From: Prosthecobacter vanneervenii
GTDB taxonomy: Bacteria > Verrucomicrobiota > Verrucomicrobiia > Verrucomicrobiales > Verrucomicrobiaceae
Assembly (NCBI RefSeq): GCF_014203095.1
Contig: NZ_JACHIG010000013.1
Span: forward strand, 1-64,000
Direction: 5' to 3'
Length of the DNA stretch: 64,000 bases
Both the position numbers and the translations under genes were made by a program. The notes below the pieces were generated by a model. That model was not told where the DNA came from and did not search any database. It saw only the letters and a program-made list of their open reading frames with translations. Positions within the stretch are counted from its first letter, which is position 1. Every line of letters begins with the position of its first letter. This document shows, in pieces, positions 32,775-40,814 of the stretch.

Positions 32775-33886
32775 AGCTGCTGATCATTGATCCGAATGTG
32801 AGCGTCTCCAGCCCGTCGATGCGCGGGGTGGTGCTGGCGCTGCCGTTTTTGGTGCAGCGAGGATGGAGCATCGAGGTGTGGTGCTGGGAATGTGATGAAG
32901 GGCTGCCAGTGGATCGAGTGGTGAAGCTGCCGCGTGTGGGGAATGTGCCGGCGCTGGGGCTGCATGTGTTTGGCTGGTGGGCGCAGAGGCGGCACCGGCA
33001 ACTGGGTCGGGTGGCGGATGTGGTGATGAGCATCTCGCCGTATGAGCCTAACTGCGATGCGTGTCTGGTGCAGTTCTCCCCGTTTGACTGGGAGAGACGG
33101 CAGCGGGTGCTGGGGATGGAGTCGATGCGCGATGTGTATGAACGTGCGGTGAATGCGCTGGGGCTGTGGGTGGCGCGGCGCTTTTTCCGCCGGACGACGG
33201 CGCGGGTGGTGATGGCGGTATCTGAGGCGGTGGCGAATGATCTGCGCGAGGAGAACGCTGCGCTGAATGTGCGCCTGCTGCCAAACAGCTATGATCCGAG
33301 GCGGTTTCATGCGGGAGTGAGGGATGCGTTTCGAGGTGAGACGCGCAGGCGGCTGGGGTATGAAGAGGCGCAGCGGGTGTTTGTCTTTGCGAGCACGGGG
33401 CACTACCGGCGGAAGGGATTTTTTCTGGCGGTGGAAGCGATGAAGGAGCTGCGTGTGAAGCACCCGGAAGCGCGGCTGCTGGTGGTGGGCGGAACGCCTG
33501 CGCGGCTGGCGGCGCTGAAGAAGGAGCTGGGAGAAGAGTGCGAGTGGATCAGCTACACGGGGATGGTGACGGATGTGGAGCGCTACTTTGCGGCTGCGGA
33601 TGCGTTTCTGTTTCCTTCCTATTCGGAGGCGTTTGCGCTGGTGGAGGTGGAGGCGGCGGCATGCGGGCTACCGCTTTTTCTGACGCCGCATCATGGGGCG
33701 GAGATGATCCTGGAAGAAGGGGGGAACGGAAGGCAGATCCCGTTTGATGCAAAGGGAGCGGCGAATGTGCTGGCGGAGTTTTTAGATGGGAGCTGGAAGC
33801 CGCAGAAGGCGATGATGAAGCATGCGATCGACAGCGAGACGTATGCGGTGCGGCTGGATGAGATGCTGAAGGAGGCGGCGGCATGA
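32771..33886 (+). CDS. Glycosyltransferase family 4 protein
   Basis: The 371 residues begin at TTG 32771 (LKLLIIDPNVSVSSPSMRG) overlapping the methyltransferase stop; the in-frame extension to 32639 is not GT sequence. VFVFASTGHYRRKGFFLAVEAMKEL is the donor-domain start, and FLFPSYSEAFALVEVEAAACGLPLFLTP holds the E(x7)E motif. YEPNCDACLVQFSPFDWERRQ lies in the acceptor half. It overlaps the next glycosyltransferase by 4 bases. The sugar is unknown. Confidence 0.9.
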   Translation: MKLLIIDPNVSVSSPSMRGVVLALPFLVQRGWSIEVWCWECDEGLPVDRVVKLPRVGNVPALGLHVFGWWAQRRHRQLGRVADVVMSISPYEPNCDACLVQFSPFDWERRQRVLGMESMRDVYERAVNALGLWVARRFFRRTTARVVMAVSEAVANDLREENAALNVRLLPNSYDPRRFHAGVRDAFRGETRRRLGYEEAQRVFVFASTGHYRRKGFFLAVEAMKELRVKHPEARLLVVGGTPARLAALKKELGEECEWISYTGMVTDVERYFAAADAFLFPSYSEAFALVEVEAAACGLPLFLTPHHGAEMILEEGGNGRQIPFDAKGAANVLAEFLDGSWKPQKAMMKHAIDSETYAVRLDEMLKEAAA

Positions 33887-35088
33887 GTGCGGGAAAACCG
33901 AGGCTGCTGATGGTGGGGCACATGTATGCGACCGCCTTTAACCGGAGGAAGCTGAATCCGCTGGCGGATGATTTTGAAGTGACGTGTGTGACGTGGGAGC
34001 TGAATGAGACGAAGCTTTTTGGGCTGCCGCTGGCGGTGTTTGAGAAGGAGGATCATGAACCGCGGTATGAACTGGTGCGGCTGCCGGTGTGGCCGAGGCG
34101 CGCGGGCATCACCCGGTATGTGCATGAAGGGCTGAGCCGGGTGATGCGCGAGAAGGCGTATGATGTGGTGCTGGTGGACAGCGAGCCGTGGGGGCTGATC
34201 CGGTGGCAGGTGTGGGCGATGACGCGGATGATGCAGCCGTGGGCGATGTTTGGTGAGTTTACGTGGGAGAACGTCGAGCGGTGCGGGCTGAAGGGCGGTG
34301 TGCTGTCGGTGATCTACCGGCTGGCTGCATGCACGCATGATTTTTCAATCTCGGGCAACCAGGCGTGCCGTGCGATCCTGCTGAAGCATGGGGCGAAGGC
34401 GGAGATGAATCTGGTGGCGGCGCAGCTGGGGGTGGAGAGTGCGGATTTTCGCCCGGCGACTGCGGCTGAGAAGGCTGAACTGCGGGTGAAGCTGGGTGTA
34501 GCGAAAGAGGGATTTCTGGTCGGGTTTTGCGGAAGGCTGAATGCCGAAAAGGGAATCCGCGAGCTGCTGGCTGCGGTGGAGGAGGTGCGTGCGCTGATGC
34601 CGGAGCGTGACGTGCGGCTGGCGCTGCTGGGGCACGGGCTGATGGATGATGAGCTGAAGGCGATGCGGGCGGAGAAGCGGTGGCTGGATGTGCTGGCGCC
34701 GAGGCCGCACCGTGAGGTGGCGGAGTTTATGCGTAGCCTGGACCTGTTTGTACTGGCGAGCAAACCGGTGCACGAGGGACCGAGCGTGTGGGAGGAGCAG
34801 TTTGGGCATGTGCTGATCGAGGCGATGGCGGCGCGTGTGGCGACGCTGGGCTCTGCGAGCGGGGCGATCCCGGAGGTGATCGGGATGGAGGAGGCGGTGT
34901 TTGCGCATTCGGATGCGAAGGCGCTGGCGGATGTGATGGCGCGGTGGGTGCGTGATGATGAGGGCAGAGAGAGGCTGGCGGAGGCGCAGCGGCAGCGGAC
35001 GCTGGCGAACTACACGCATGAGGCGCTGGGGCGGACGTGGAGTGATTTTCTGCTGAAGAACCTGAAGAAGAGGAGGCTCGTGAGCTGA
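33883..35088 (+). CDS. Glycosyltransferase family 4 protein
   Basis: The 401-residue protein has an N-terminal Rossmann half (KPRLLMVGHMYATAFNRRKL) and the donor half FLVGFCGRLNAEKGIRELLAAVEEV. DLFVLASKPVHEGPSVWEEQFGHVLIEAMAARVATLGSASGAIPEVIG is the E(x7)E region. LVDSEPWGLIRWQVWAM is a typical acceptor-domain stretch. It is joined to the preceding glycosyltransferase by a 4-base overlap, and the FkbM gene begins 2 bases after it. Donor and acceptor are unknown. Confidence 0.91.
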   Translation: MSAGKPRLLMVGHMYATAFNRRKLNPLADDFEVTCVTWELNETKLFGLPLAVFEKEDHEPRYELVRLPVWPRRAGITRYVHEGLSRVMREKAYDVVLVDSEPWGLIRWQVWAMTRMMQPWAMFGEFTWENVERCGLKGGVLSVIYRLAACTHDFSISGNQACRAILLKHGAKAEMNLVAAQLGVESADFRPATAAEKAELRVKLGVAKEGFLVGFCGRLNAEKGIRELLAAVEEVRALMPERDVRLALLGHGLMDDELKAMRAEKRWLDVLAPRPHREVAEFMRSLDLFVLASKPVHEGPSVWEEQFGHVLIEAMAARVATLGSASGAIPEVIGMEEAVFAHSDAKALADVMARWVRDDEGRERLAEAQRQRTLANYTHEALGRTWSDFLLKNLKKRRLVS

Positions 35089-35090
35089 AG

Positions 35091-35891
35091 ATGGAGGCTA
35101 TGTCTTTTTTTGAAAAGCTACGACGGGCTGTGCGCGATGCGCTGCCGCCTGCGCTGGGGCTGTGCCTGACGCTGCGGGCGAATCCGCTGCTGGGGCTGGC
35201 GTTTTTGATCTTCCGCCGACGGTTTCATCTGGGTGGTATGGTGTTTGAGGTGCCGCTGGAAGGACGGAGCTGGAGCTCGCTGGCGACGTATTGGTTTGAT
35301 GATTACGAAGCGCCGGAGAGGGAATTTTGCCAGAAGCTGATCCGAGCGGAGGACCGGGTGTGCGAGCTGGGCGGGTGTCTCGGGATTGTGTCGATGACGA
35401 TCAATCGCAGGCTGGCGGCGCCGGAGGGGCATGTGGTGCTGGAGGCGAATGCGGAGCTGGTGCCGTTTCTGGAGAGGAACCGCGAGCGGAACGGAGGGCG
35501 ATTTTCGGTGATGCATGCGGCGATCGGAGATGGGAATCCGGTGGCGCTGGATGTGTCGCATGGACTGCTGACGAGCACGCGTGCGGAGGGTGAGAAGGCC
35601 GGGAAGATGGAGATGGTGGCGAGCTGCACGCTGGAGGATCTGTGTGCGAAGCGGGGGCCGTTTGATGTGCTGGTGATGGATGTGGAGGGGGCGGAGCAGC
35701 AGGTGATTTTGGGTGAAGGAGAGGCGTGGCGCGGGATGAGGCTGATCATTTTGGAGTGGCATCCGCCGCTGATCGGGATGGAGATGATCGAGCGCGGGAG
35801 AAGGGCGCTGGAGGGGGCGGGCTTCCGATGCGTGGAGAGTCGGCAGGGAGATCTGCATATTGTGGAAGCATGGGAGAAGCCGGAAACATGA
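35091..35891 (+). CDS. FkbM-family methyltransferase
   Basis: The 266-residue protein has EDRVCELGGCLGIVSMTINRRL (motif I), HVVLEANAELVPFLERNRERNG, and LEDLCAKRGPFDVLVMDVEGAEQQVI, the FkbM signature with a DVEGAE block. FkbM proteins O-methylate sugars or polyketides. ATG at 35091 or 35100 may be the start. The stop overlaps the following glycosyltransferase start by 4 bases, so it lies inside a continuous translation-coupled run. Confidence 0.9.
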   Translation: MEAMSFFEKLRRAVRDALPPALGLCLTLRANPLLGLAFLIFRRRFHLGGMVFEVPLEGRSWSSLATYWFDDYEAPEREFCQKLIRAEDRVCELGGCLGIVSMTINRRLAAPEGHVVLEANAELVPFLERNRERNGGRFSVMHAAIGDGNPVALDVSHGLLTSTRAEGEKAGKMEMVASCTLEDLCAKRGPFDVLVMDVEGAEQQVILGEGEAWRGMRLIILEWHPPLIGMEMIERGRRALEGAGFRCVESRQGDLHIVEAWEKPET

Positions 35892-36994
35892 GTGCTGACG
35901 TGATGTGGCTGCCGGCATCGCCGCTGGAAGGATGGGCGAGCATGGACCGATACTGGCGCGAGCTGGAGAGGGTGGTGTGTGAAGCGCCGCCTGATGATGT
36001 GAGGATCGGTTGTGTGCTGAAAGGAGCAGCGCCGATGAAGTCGGCGGAAGGAACGAGGATGCAGCGGATGTTTGAAAAGTATGTGGCGTATCCTTTGCGG
36101 GCGAAACGAGTGCGCGCGCCGCTGTGCCATGTGCTGGATCATAGCTATGCGCATCTGCTGAGGCATCTGCCGCGAAGTGCGCGGAAGGTGGTGACGGTGT
36201 TTGACCTGGTGCCGCTGGAGGATCCGGGGGCGCTGAGTGCGGCACAGGTGGAGAGGTTTCGACGCACGGTGCAGAACCTGCGGCTGGCGGATCATGTGAT
36301 CTCGATTTCGGAAGAGACGCGGAGGAAGCTGGGGACGATGCTGGGGATCGAGCAGGAGAGGGTGACGGTGGCGGTGCCGGGAGTGGATGCGGCGGCTTTT
36401 CAGAAGAAGGTGGCGGAGGACAATGCGGTGAGGCGGAGGCTGGCGGGAATGCCGGGGGTGATTTTGTCGGTGGGGAGCGCGGTGAAGCGTAAGAACCTGG
36501 AGTCTCTGCCGGGGATGTTTGAGCGGATGCGCGGGGCGTTTGAGCAGCGGCATTGTTGCTTTGTGCGAGCAGGGGAACGACTGCCGGAGGGGCTGAGGCG
36601 GGAGATCGTGGCGGTGACTGGGGAGGATGGGTTTGTGGAGCTGGGGCCGATTTTTGGAGAGGATCTGGTGGCGGCGTATCAGGCGGCGCGAGTGCTGATT
36701 TTTTCTTCGACGCTGGAGGGGCTGACGTTTGTGATTCCGGAGGCGATGGCGGCCGGGTGCACGGTGGTGACGAACCGGCTGACGGCGAACCCGGAGGCGG
36801 GTGGTGATGCGGCGCTGTATTATGATGAAGGGCAGCCTGAGTCGGCGGCACGGCAGCTTTTGATGATGCTGGAAAATGACGAGGAGCATGCGAAGCGCCG
36901 TGAGCTGGGACGCAAACGCGTGGACGAGTGGACGTGGAAGCGGCACTTTGAGACGGTGATGGGAGTTTACCGCCAACAACTGAAACGAGCATGA
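35888..36994 (+). CDS. Glycosyltransferase family 4 protein
   Basis: From ATG 35888 the protein has 368 residues; an upstream extension to 35726 lies inside the FkbM gene. KVVTVFDLVPLEDPG and HVISISEETRRKLGTML are GT4 acceptor-domain strands like those of WbpY/mannosyltransferases, VILSVGSAVKRKNLESLPGMFERM starts the donor domain, and IFSSTLEGLTFVIPEAMAAGCTVV is the E(x7)E region. TNRLTANPEAGGDAALYYD follows. It overlaps the exosortase start by 4 bases. Confidence 0.9.
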   Translation: MSADVMWLPASPLEGWASMDRYWRELERVVCEAPPDDVRIGCVLKGAAPMKSAEGTRMQRMFEKYVAYPLRAKRVRAPLCHVLDHSYAHLLRHLPRSARKVVTVFDLVPLEDPGALSAAQVERFRRTVQNLRLADHVISISEETRRKLGTMLGIEQERVTVAVPGVDAAAFQKKVAEDNAVRRRLAGMPGVILSVGSAVKRKNLESLPGMFERMRGAFEQRHCCFVRAGERLPEGLRREIVAVTGEDGFVELGPIFGEDLVAAYQAARVLIFSSTLEGLTFVIPEAMAAGCTVVTNRLTANPEAGGDAALYYDEGQPESAARQLLMMLENDEEHAKRRELGRKRVDEWTWKRHFETVMGVYRQQLKRA

Positions 36995-37956
36995 AGCGCC
37001 GTGGTGTCATATCGTGGTGCCTCGTGGCCGCCGGGCTGGTGCTGCTGATGGTGGTGCAGCCGTATGCGGCGGGGTACGGGCCTTTCCGGCGCACGATTTT
37101 TCAAGAACTCATGATGCAGTGGCGGAATGCGACGTGGCAGCATGGGGCGCTGGTGCCGTTTATCGCGGGCTATCTGCTGTGGCAGCGGCGGGAGGAAACG
37201 GCGCGGCTGCCTGAGAAGAGCAGCGCCTGGGGGATGGGATTGATTTTGTTTGGGCTGTTTCTGTACTTTGCGGGGTTCAGGGCGAATGTGTTTTACTGCG
37301 GCTATGCGGGGATCATGACGTTGGTGGCGGGAGCGGCGGTGTGGCTGGAGGGGAAGGAGCGAGCGAGGAGAAGGTTGTTTGCGTGGCTGGTGCTGGGTTT
37401 CATGTGGCCGCTGCCGTTTCTGGAGGAGAGCCTGGGCTACCAGATGAGGCTCATGATGGTGAAGACCACGGGCTTTGTACTGAACGGCGTGGGTGTGGAG
37501 TCGCTGGTGGCGGGGACGGCGCTGCAGTCGATGCCGAATGTGGAGCTGGGGAGGAAAGCAGGGCAGCTTTTCAGCGTGGGGATCGCCGCGCCGTGCTCGG
37601 GGATGAGGTCGCTGTTTGCGCTGCTGGTGGTGGGGGTGCTTTTCAGCTATTTCCGACAGCGGGTGATGTGGAGGCGGGCGGTGCTTTTCAGCACGATCCT
37701 GCCCATCGCGATCGTGGCGAACATGGTGCGCATTTTGGTGCTGATTTTTGCGGCGATGATGTTTGGGCAGCAGTGGGCGATCGGAGATGCGGAGAAGGAG
37801 GTGTCCACGTTTCATGAGCTGACAGGCATCGTGGTGTTTCTGGTGGCGCTGATGCTGCTGCAGGCGGTTTCATGGCTGCTGAACCGCTGCTGTGACGGGA
37901 TGAGAGGCGGGCGGTCGCGAACGGTTTCACGTCAGGTGTCGGCGCAGGTGATATGA
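36991..37956 (+). CDS. Exosortase/archaeosortase-family transpeptidase
   Basis: The 321-residue multi-helix membrane protein carries the exosortase catalytic triad: Cys202 in AAPCSGMRS, Arg247 in VANMVRI and His275 in STFHELTG. Exosortases cut short C-terminal sorting signals (PEP-CTERM type) and help anchor or release envelope proteins with exopolysaccharide. The EpsI-like gene directly follows with a 4-base overlap, matching the XrtD/EpsI arrangement. No obvious substrate with a PEP-CTERM tail is encoded in the window, so the substrates must be elsewhere. Confidence 0.92.
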   Translation: MKRRGVISWCLVAAGLVLLMVVQPYAAGYGPFRRTIFQELMMQWRNATWQHGALVPFIAGYLLWQRREETARLPEKSSAWGMGLILFGLFLYFAGFRANVFYCGYAGIMTLVAGAAVWLEGKERARRRLFAWLVLGFMWPLPFLEESLGYQMRLMMVKTTGFVLNGVGVESLVAGTALQSMPNVELGRKAGQLFSVGIAAPCSGMRSLFALLVVGVLFSYFRQRVMWRRAVLFSTILPIAIVANMVRILVLIFAAMMFGQQWAIGDAEKEVSTFHELTGIVVFLVALMLLQAVSWLLNRCCDGMRGGRSRTVSRQVSAQVI

Positions 37957-38666
37957 CAACGAGAGCGGTCATCGTTTTAATGCTGTGCGGGATGACGGTC
38001 CTGCTGTGTCAGTTTTCGCCGCAGCCGAAAGGAGAGGGCGCGGCCGGGGTGCTGGCTGAGCTGCCGATGGTGGCGGGGGAATTTGTGGGTGACAAAGAGG
38101 AGGCGAGCGAGAGGGAGCGAGAACTGCTGCCGGCTGACACGATCATCGTGAAGCGGGCGTACCACACGCCAGGGAGGGGGCAAGGGGGCGCAGATCTGGC
38201 GCATGCCTCGCTGGTGATCGCGGGGAATGACACGCGGAGCATTCACCGGCCTGAAGTGTGTCTGGACGGGCAGGGGTGGACGATCACCAGCGCGGTGGTG
38301 CGTGAGGTGAAGATGAACTCGGGGGCGGTCTTGAAGGTGAAAGACCTGAGCATTCAGCGTGAAGTTTTGATGCCCGACCGGACGAAGCTGCCGCTGAGGG
38401 CGCACTATATGTACTGGTTTGTGGGGGATGACATCAGCACGCCGAGCAATCTGGAGAGGCAGCTGATCAGCCTGAAGGACAGCGTGCTGCGGAATGTGAA
38501 CCACCGCTGGGCGTACCCGTCTGTGATGGCGAGGGTGACGGACAACCTGTCGCCACAGCAGAGCGGTGAGAGAAAGCGCGATGACGAGGAGACGGTGAAA
38601 ATGATTCTTTCGCTGATCCGCAGCCTTGCGCCGAGGATTCAGAAGGATTTGATGAACGCACCATGA
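37953..38666 (+). CDS. EpsI-like exosortase-associated protein (DUF3485)
   Basis: The 237-residue protein has an N-terminal membrane segment (AVIVLMLCGMTVLLCQFSPQ), then LPMVAGEFVGD and IHRPEVCLDGQGW, the defining block of EpsI/DUF3485 proteins, and LPLRAHYMYWFVGDDI. EpsI is needed with exosortase in polysaccharide clusters, though its exact role is not known. It forms an exosortase-EpsI pair coupled by overlap at both ends: the exosortase upstream and larE downstream. Confidence 0.9.
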   Translation: MTTRAVIVLMLCGMTVLLCQFSPQPKGEGAAGVLAELPMVAGEFVGDKEEASERERELLPADTIIVKRAYHTPGRGQGGADLAHASLVIAGNDTRSIHRPEVCLDGQGWTITSAVVREVKMNSGAVLKVKDLSIQREVLMPDRTKLPLRAHYMYWFVGDDISTPSNLERQLISLKDSVLRNVNHRWAYPSVMARVTDNLSPQQSGERKRDDEETVKMILSLIRSLAPRIQKDLMNAP

Positions 38667-39463
38667 TTCAAAAGCTGCTCGATCATCTGCGCCCACTGGG
38701 GCGTGTGGCTGTGGCCTACTCGGGAGGGGTGGACAGCACGCTGGTGCTGAAGGCCTGCCTGGATGCGCTGGGGAGAAAGAATGTGGTGGCGCTGCTGGCG
38801 GTATCGCCCAGCCTGCCGCAGAGCGAGAAGGATGAGGCGGTGGCGCTGGCGAAGTCGATGGGTGCGAGGCTGGAAATGCTGCCGACGCTGGAGGTGGAGG
38901 ATCCGGCGTATCAGGCGAATGCGCCGAGCCGCTGCTACTTCTGCAAGGATCATGTGTACCGTGCGCTGCGGAAGTATGCGGAGCAGCATGACATCATGCA
39001 TGTGCTGGACGGGATGAATGCGGAGGACACGCTGGATGTGCGGCCGGGGAGAGCGGCGGCGCGGGAGCTGAAAATCCTGAGCCCGCTGCATGATCTGGGC
39101 TTCAGCAAGAAGGATGTGAGAGAAGCGGCGAAGGCGCTGGGGCTGCCGAACTGGGACAAGCCAGCGGCAGCGTGTCTGGCCTCCCGCGTACCGTATGGCA
39201 CGAGTGTGACGCCGAGGCTGCTATCGCAGATCGAGCGGGCGGAGGCGGCGCTGTTTGACCTTGGGTTTCGAGAGCTGCGGGTGAGGCATCATGGTGATGT
39301 GGCACGGCTGGAGGTGCCGGAGGGAGATCTGATGCGTGCTTTGCAACAGAGGGAGGATATCACGAATGCGCTGCGTGCGACGGGGTACACGTATGTGACG
39401 CTGGATCTGGCGGGGCTGAGGTCTGGCAGCATGAACGAAGTGCTGAAAGGACGGACGGCATGA
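38663..39463 (+). CDS. larE: ATP-dependent sacrificial sulfur transferase LarE
   Basis: LarE adds sulfur to the nickel-pincer precursor made by LarB. The 266-residue protein has the PP-loop VAYSGGVDSTLVLKA, the CYFCKDHVY motif with cysteines, and LPNWDKPAAACLASRVPYG, a strongly conserved LarE block. RELRVRHHGDVARLEVPEGD is the C-terminal part. It overlaps EpsI and larB by 4 bases each. No larA or larC is in the window, so the lactate racemase pathway is not complete here. Confidence 0.93.
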   Translation: MIQKLLDHLRPLGRVAVAYSGGVDSTLVLKACLDALGRKNVVALLAVSPSLPQSEKDEAVALAKSMGARLEMLPTLEVEDPAYQANAPSRCYFCKDHVYRALRKYAEQHDIMHVLDGMNAEDTLDVRPGRAAARELKILSPLHDLGFSKKDVREAAKALGLPNWDKPAAACLASRVPYGTSVTPRLLSQIERAEAALFDLGFRELRVRHHGDVARLEVPEGDLMRALQQREDITNALRATGYTYVTLDLAGLRSGSMNEVLKGRTA

Positions 39464-40218
39464 ACGAAGGGAAGCTGGGAGAGCTGCTGGGCCAGGTGGC
39501 TGCGGGGACGCTGAGCGCGGAGCAGGCGCTGGAGCGGCTGCGGGTGCTGCCTTTTGCCGAGGCGGGGCAGGTGCTGGCGGATACGCACCGGATGATACGG
39601 CAGGGGTTTCCCGAGGCCGTGTATGCGGAAGGAAAGACGCTGGAGCAGACCTCGGATGCGCTTGCCGCGCTGGTGGCGGCGCATGGATGCGCGCTGGCGA
39701 CGCGAGTGAATGCAGAGGCGGGCGAGATGCTGATGCAGCGGTTTCCGACGGGCAGCTATGATGGTGTGTCGCGGCTGTACCGCATCGGACGAATGAGCGG
39801 TGATTTTAAAGCGCTGACAGTGGCGGTGGTGTGTGCAGGGACTTCGGATGTGCCGGTGGCGGAGGAGGCGGCGCAGACGCTGGAGTTTGCGGGAGTGAGT
39901 GTGAGACGAATCACGGATGTGGGCGTGGCGGGGCTGCACCGGCTGCTGGCGAGGCTGGATGATGTGCGGGCAGCGAGCCTCGTGATCGCGGTGGCGGGGA
40001 TGGAGGGGGCGCTGCCGAGCGTGCTGGGCGGGCTGGTGGCGGCACCGGTGATCGCCGTGCCGACGAGTGTGGGTTATGGTGCGAATTTGCAGGGGGTGGC
40101 GGCACTGCTGGGCATGCTGAACTCGTGCGCGAGCGGGTTGAGCGTGGTGAATATTGACAATGGGTTTGGCGCGGCGATGGCGGCGATACGGATGCTGAAT
40201 GTGATGGTGAAGGCGTAG
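39460..40218 (+). CDS. larB: Nickel-pincer cofactor biosynthesis protein LarB
   Basis: LarB carboxylates and hydrolyses nicotinic acid adenine dinucleotide, the first step of the nickel-pincer cofactor. The 252-residue protein has the AIR-carboxylase-like fold, with VAVVCAGTSDVPVAEEAAQTLE and VIAVAGMEGALPSVLGGLVAAPVIAVPTSVGYG, both close to PurE-type active-site loops. LLGMLNSCASGLSVVNIDNGFGAA is the C-terminal signature. It is coupled to larE and closes the exosortase operon. A repeat-filled gap follows. Confidence 0.94.
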   Translation: MNEGKLGELLGQVAAGTLSAEQALERLRVLPFAEAGQVLADTHRMIRQGFPEAVYAEGKTLEQTSDALAALVAAHGCALATRVNAEAGEMLMQRFPTGSYDGVSRLYRIGRMSGDFKALTVAVVCAGTSDVPVAEEAAQTLEFAGVSVRRITDVGVAGLHRLLARLDDVRAASLVIAVAGMEGALPSVLGGLVAAPVIAVPTSVGYGANLQGVAALLGMLNSCASGLSVVNIDNGFGAAMAAIRMLNVMVKA

Positions 40219-40234
40219 CGGGGCGCGGGCTGAC

Positions 40235-40433
40235 AGCGGAGCCAATGCGCGGCGGAGCGCGAGGCAGACGTCCATTCTTCGCTAAAGCTACGAAGGACAA
40301 GCTGCTGGTGGACTCGGTGCGTGAAGAAAGTCGTGGGTTTGCTTTTCCGGGTCTCGTGTGCACATACCCAGGGTCTGCCTCGCTGAGGCTCGGCTGACCC
40401 TGGGCTCAATTACGCAGCCCCTTTGGGGCTGGT
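40235..40433 (+). repeat. Dispersed composite repeat, family A copy 6, interrupted by a small hairpin
   Basis: It keeps the order GCGCGGCGGAGCGC, GGCAGACG, CTGCTGGTG, GTTTGCTT, the hairpin CCCAGGGTC/GACCCTGGG and the hairpin GCCCCTTTGGGGC. Between GGCAGACG and CTGCTGGTG it carries a 31-base insert (40271-40301) absent from copy 2. The insert begins TCCATTCTTCGCT and ends GAAGGACAAG. Confidence 0.84.
40271..40301. mobile_element. 31-base hairpin insert inside a family A repeat
   Basis: Its ends TCCATTCTTCG and CGAAGGACAAG pair as an imperfect hairpin around TAAAGCTA. The flanking bases are continuous with the empty site in copy 2 (25288-25550). A related insert is at 30828-30864. No target duplication is apparent. 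Confidence 0.6.
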
Positions 40434-40814
40434 CTGGATGCGGGGCGATTGTGCGAAAGAGAACCCTATCCCGATGAGAAGTGTGAATGCGCTGGCCTTC
40501 TGAAACTTGCTGGGCGGCTGAAAATCTCTCGCATACCTCCGGCATGCGCCCCTGAAGAGAACTGTGTTTGTTTCGGAGTCCGGTGGTTTCCGCTGCACCG
40601 CTTCGCGGTTTCGCTTCACCACCGGCTAATTTCTTTGCTCCCTTCAGGAGCCCGGAGCGAGGTTGTCTTGCCTGGTTGCCGGCAGGCTGCGGCGGATCGC
40701 TGACCGTCACTTGATTGGATGAATCTCGACACTTGCGGTTACGAGACAATCCTTCTCTTTCGGAGCCAAAGTTTTGCGAGTCTGATCCTTGTTGAAAAGT
40801 AGTCCTTAACGATC

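Larger units (their letters stand above)
40219..40814. other. 596-base repeat-containing gap between larB and the CapK-like gene
   Basis: Apart from family A copy 6, it contains a 46-base hairpin with arms CCGGTGGT/ACCACCGG (40580-40625) and a small hairpin GCTCC/GGAGC (40637-40651). These resemble dispersed PVC repeats but occur once here. No gene is supported. Confidence 0.6.

Noticed and set aside
35118-37094. 658-residue open frame on the minus strand
   Set aside because: It is antisense to FkbM and a GT4 gene, and is Arg/His/Pro/Ser-rich with no motif, as expected in high-G+C antisense DNA.
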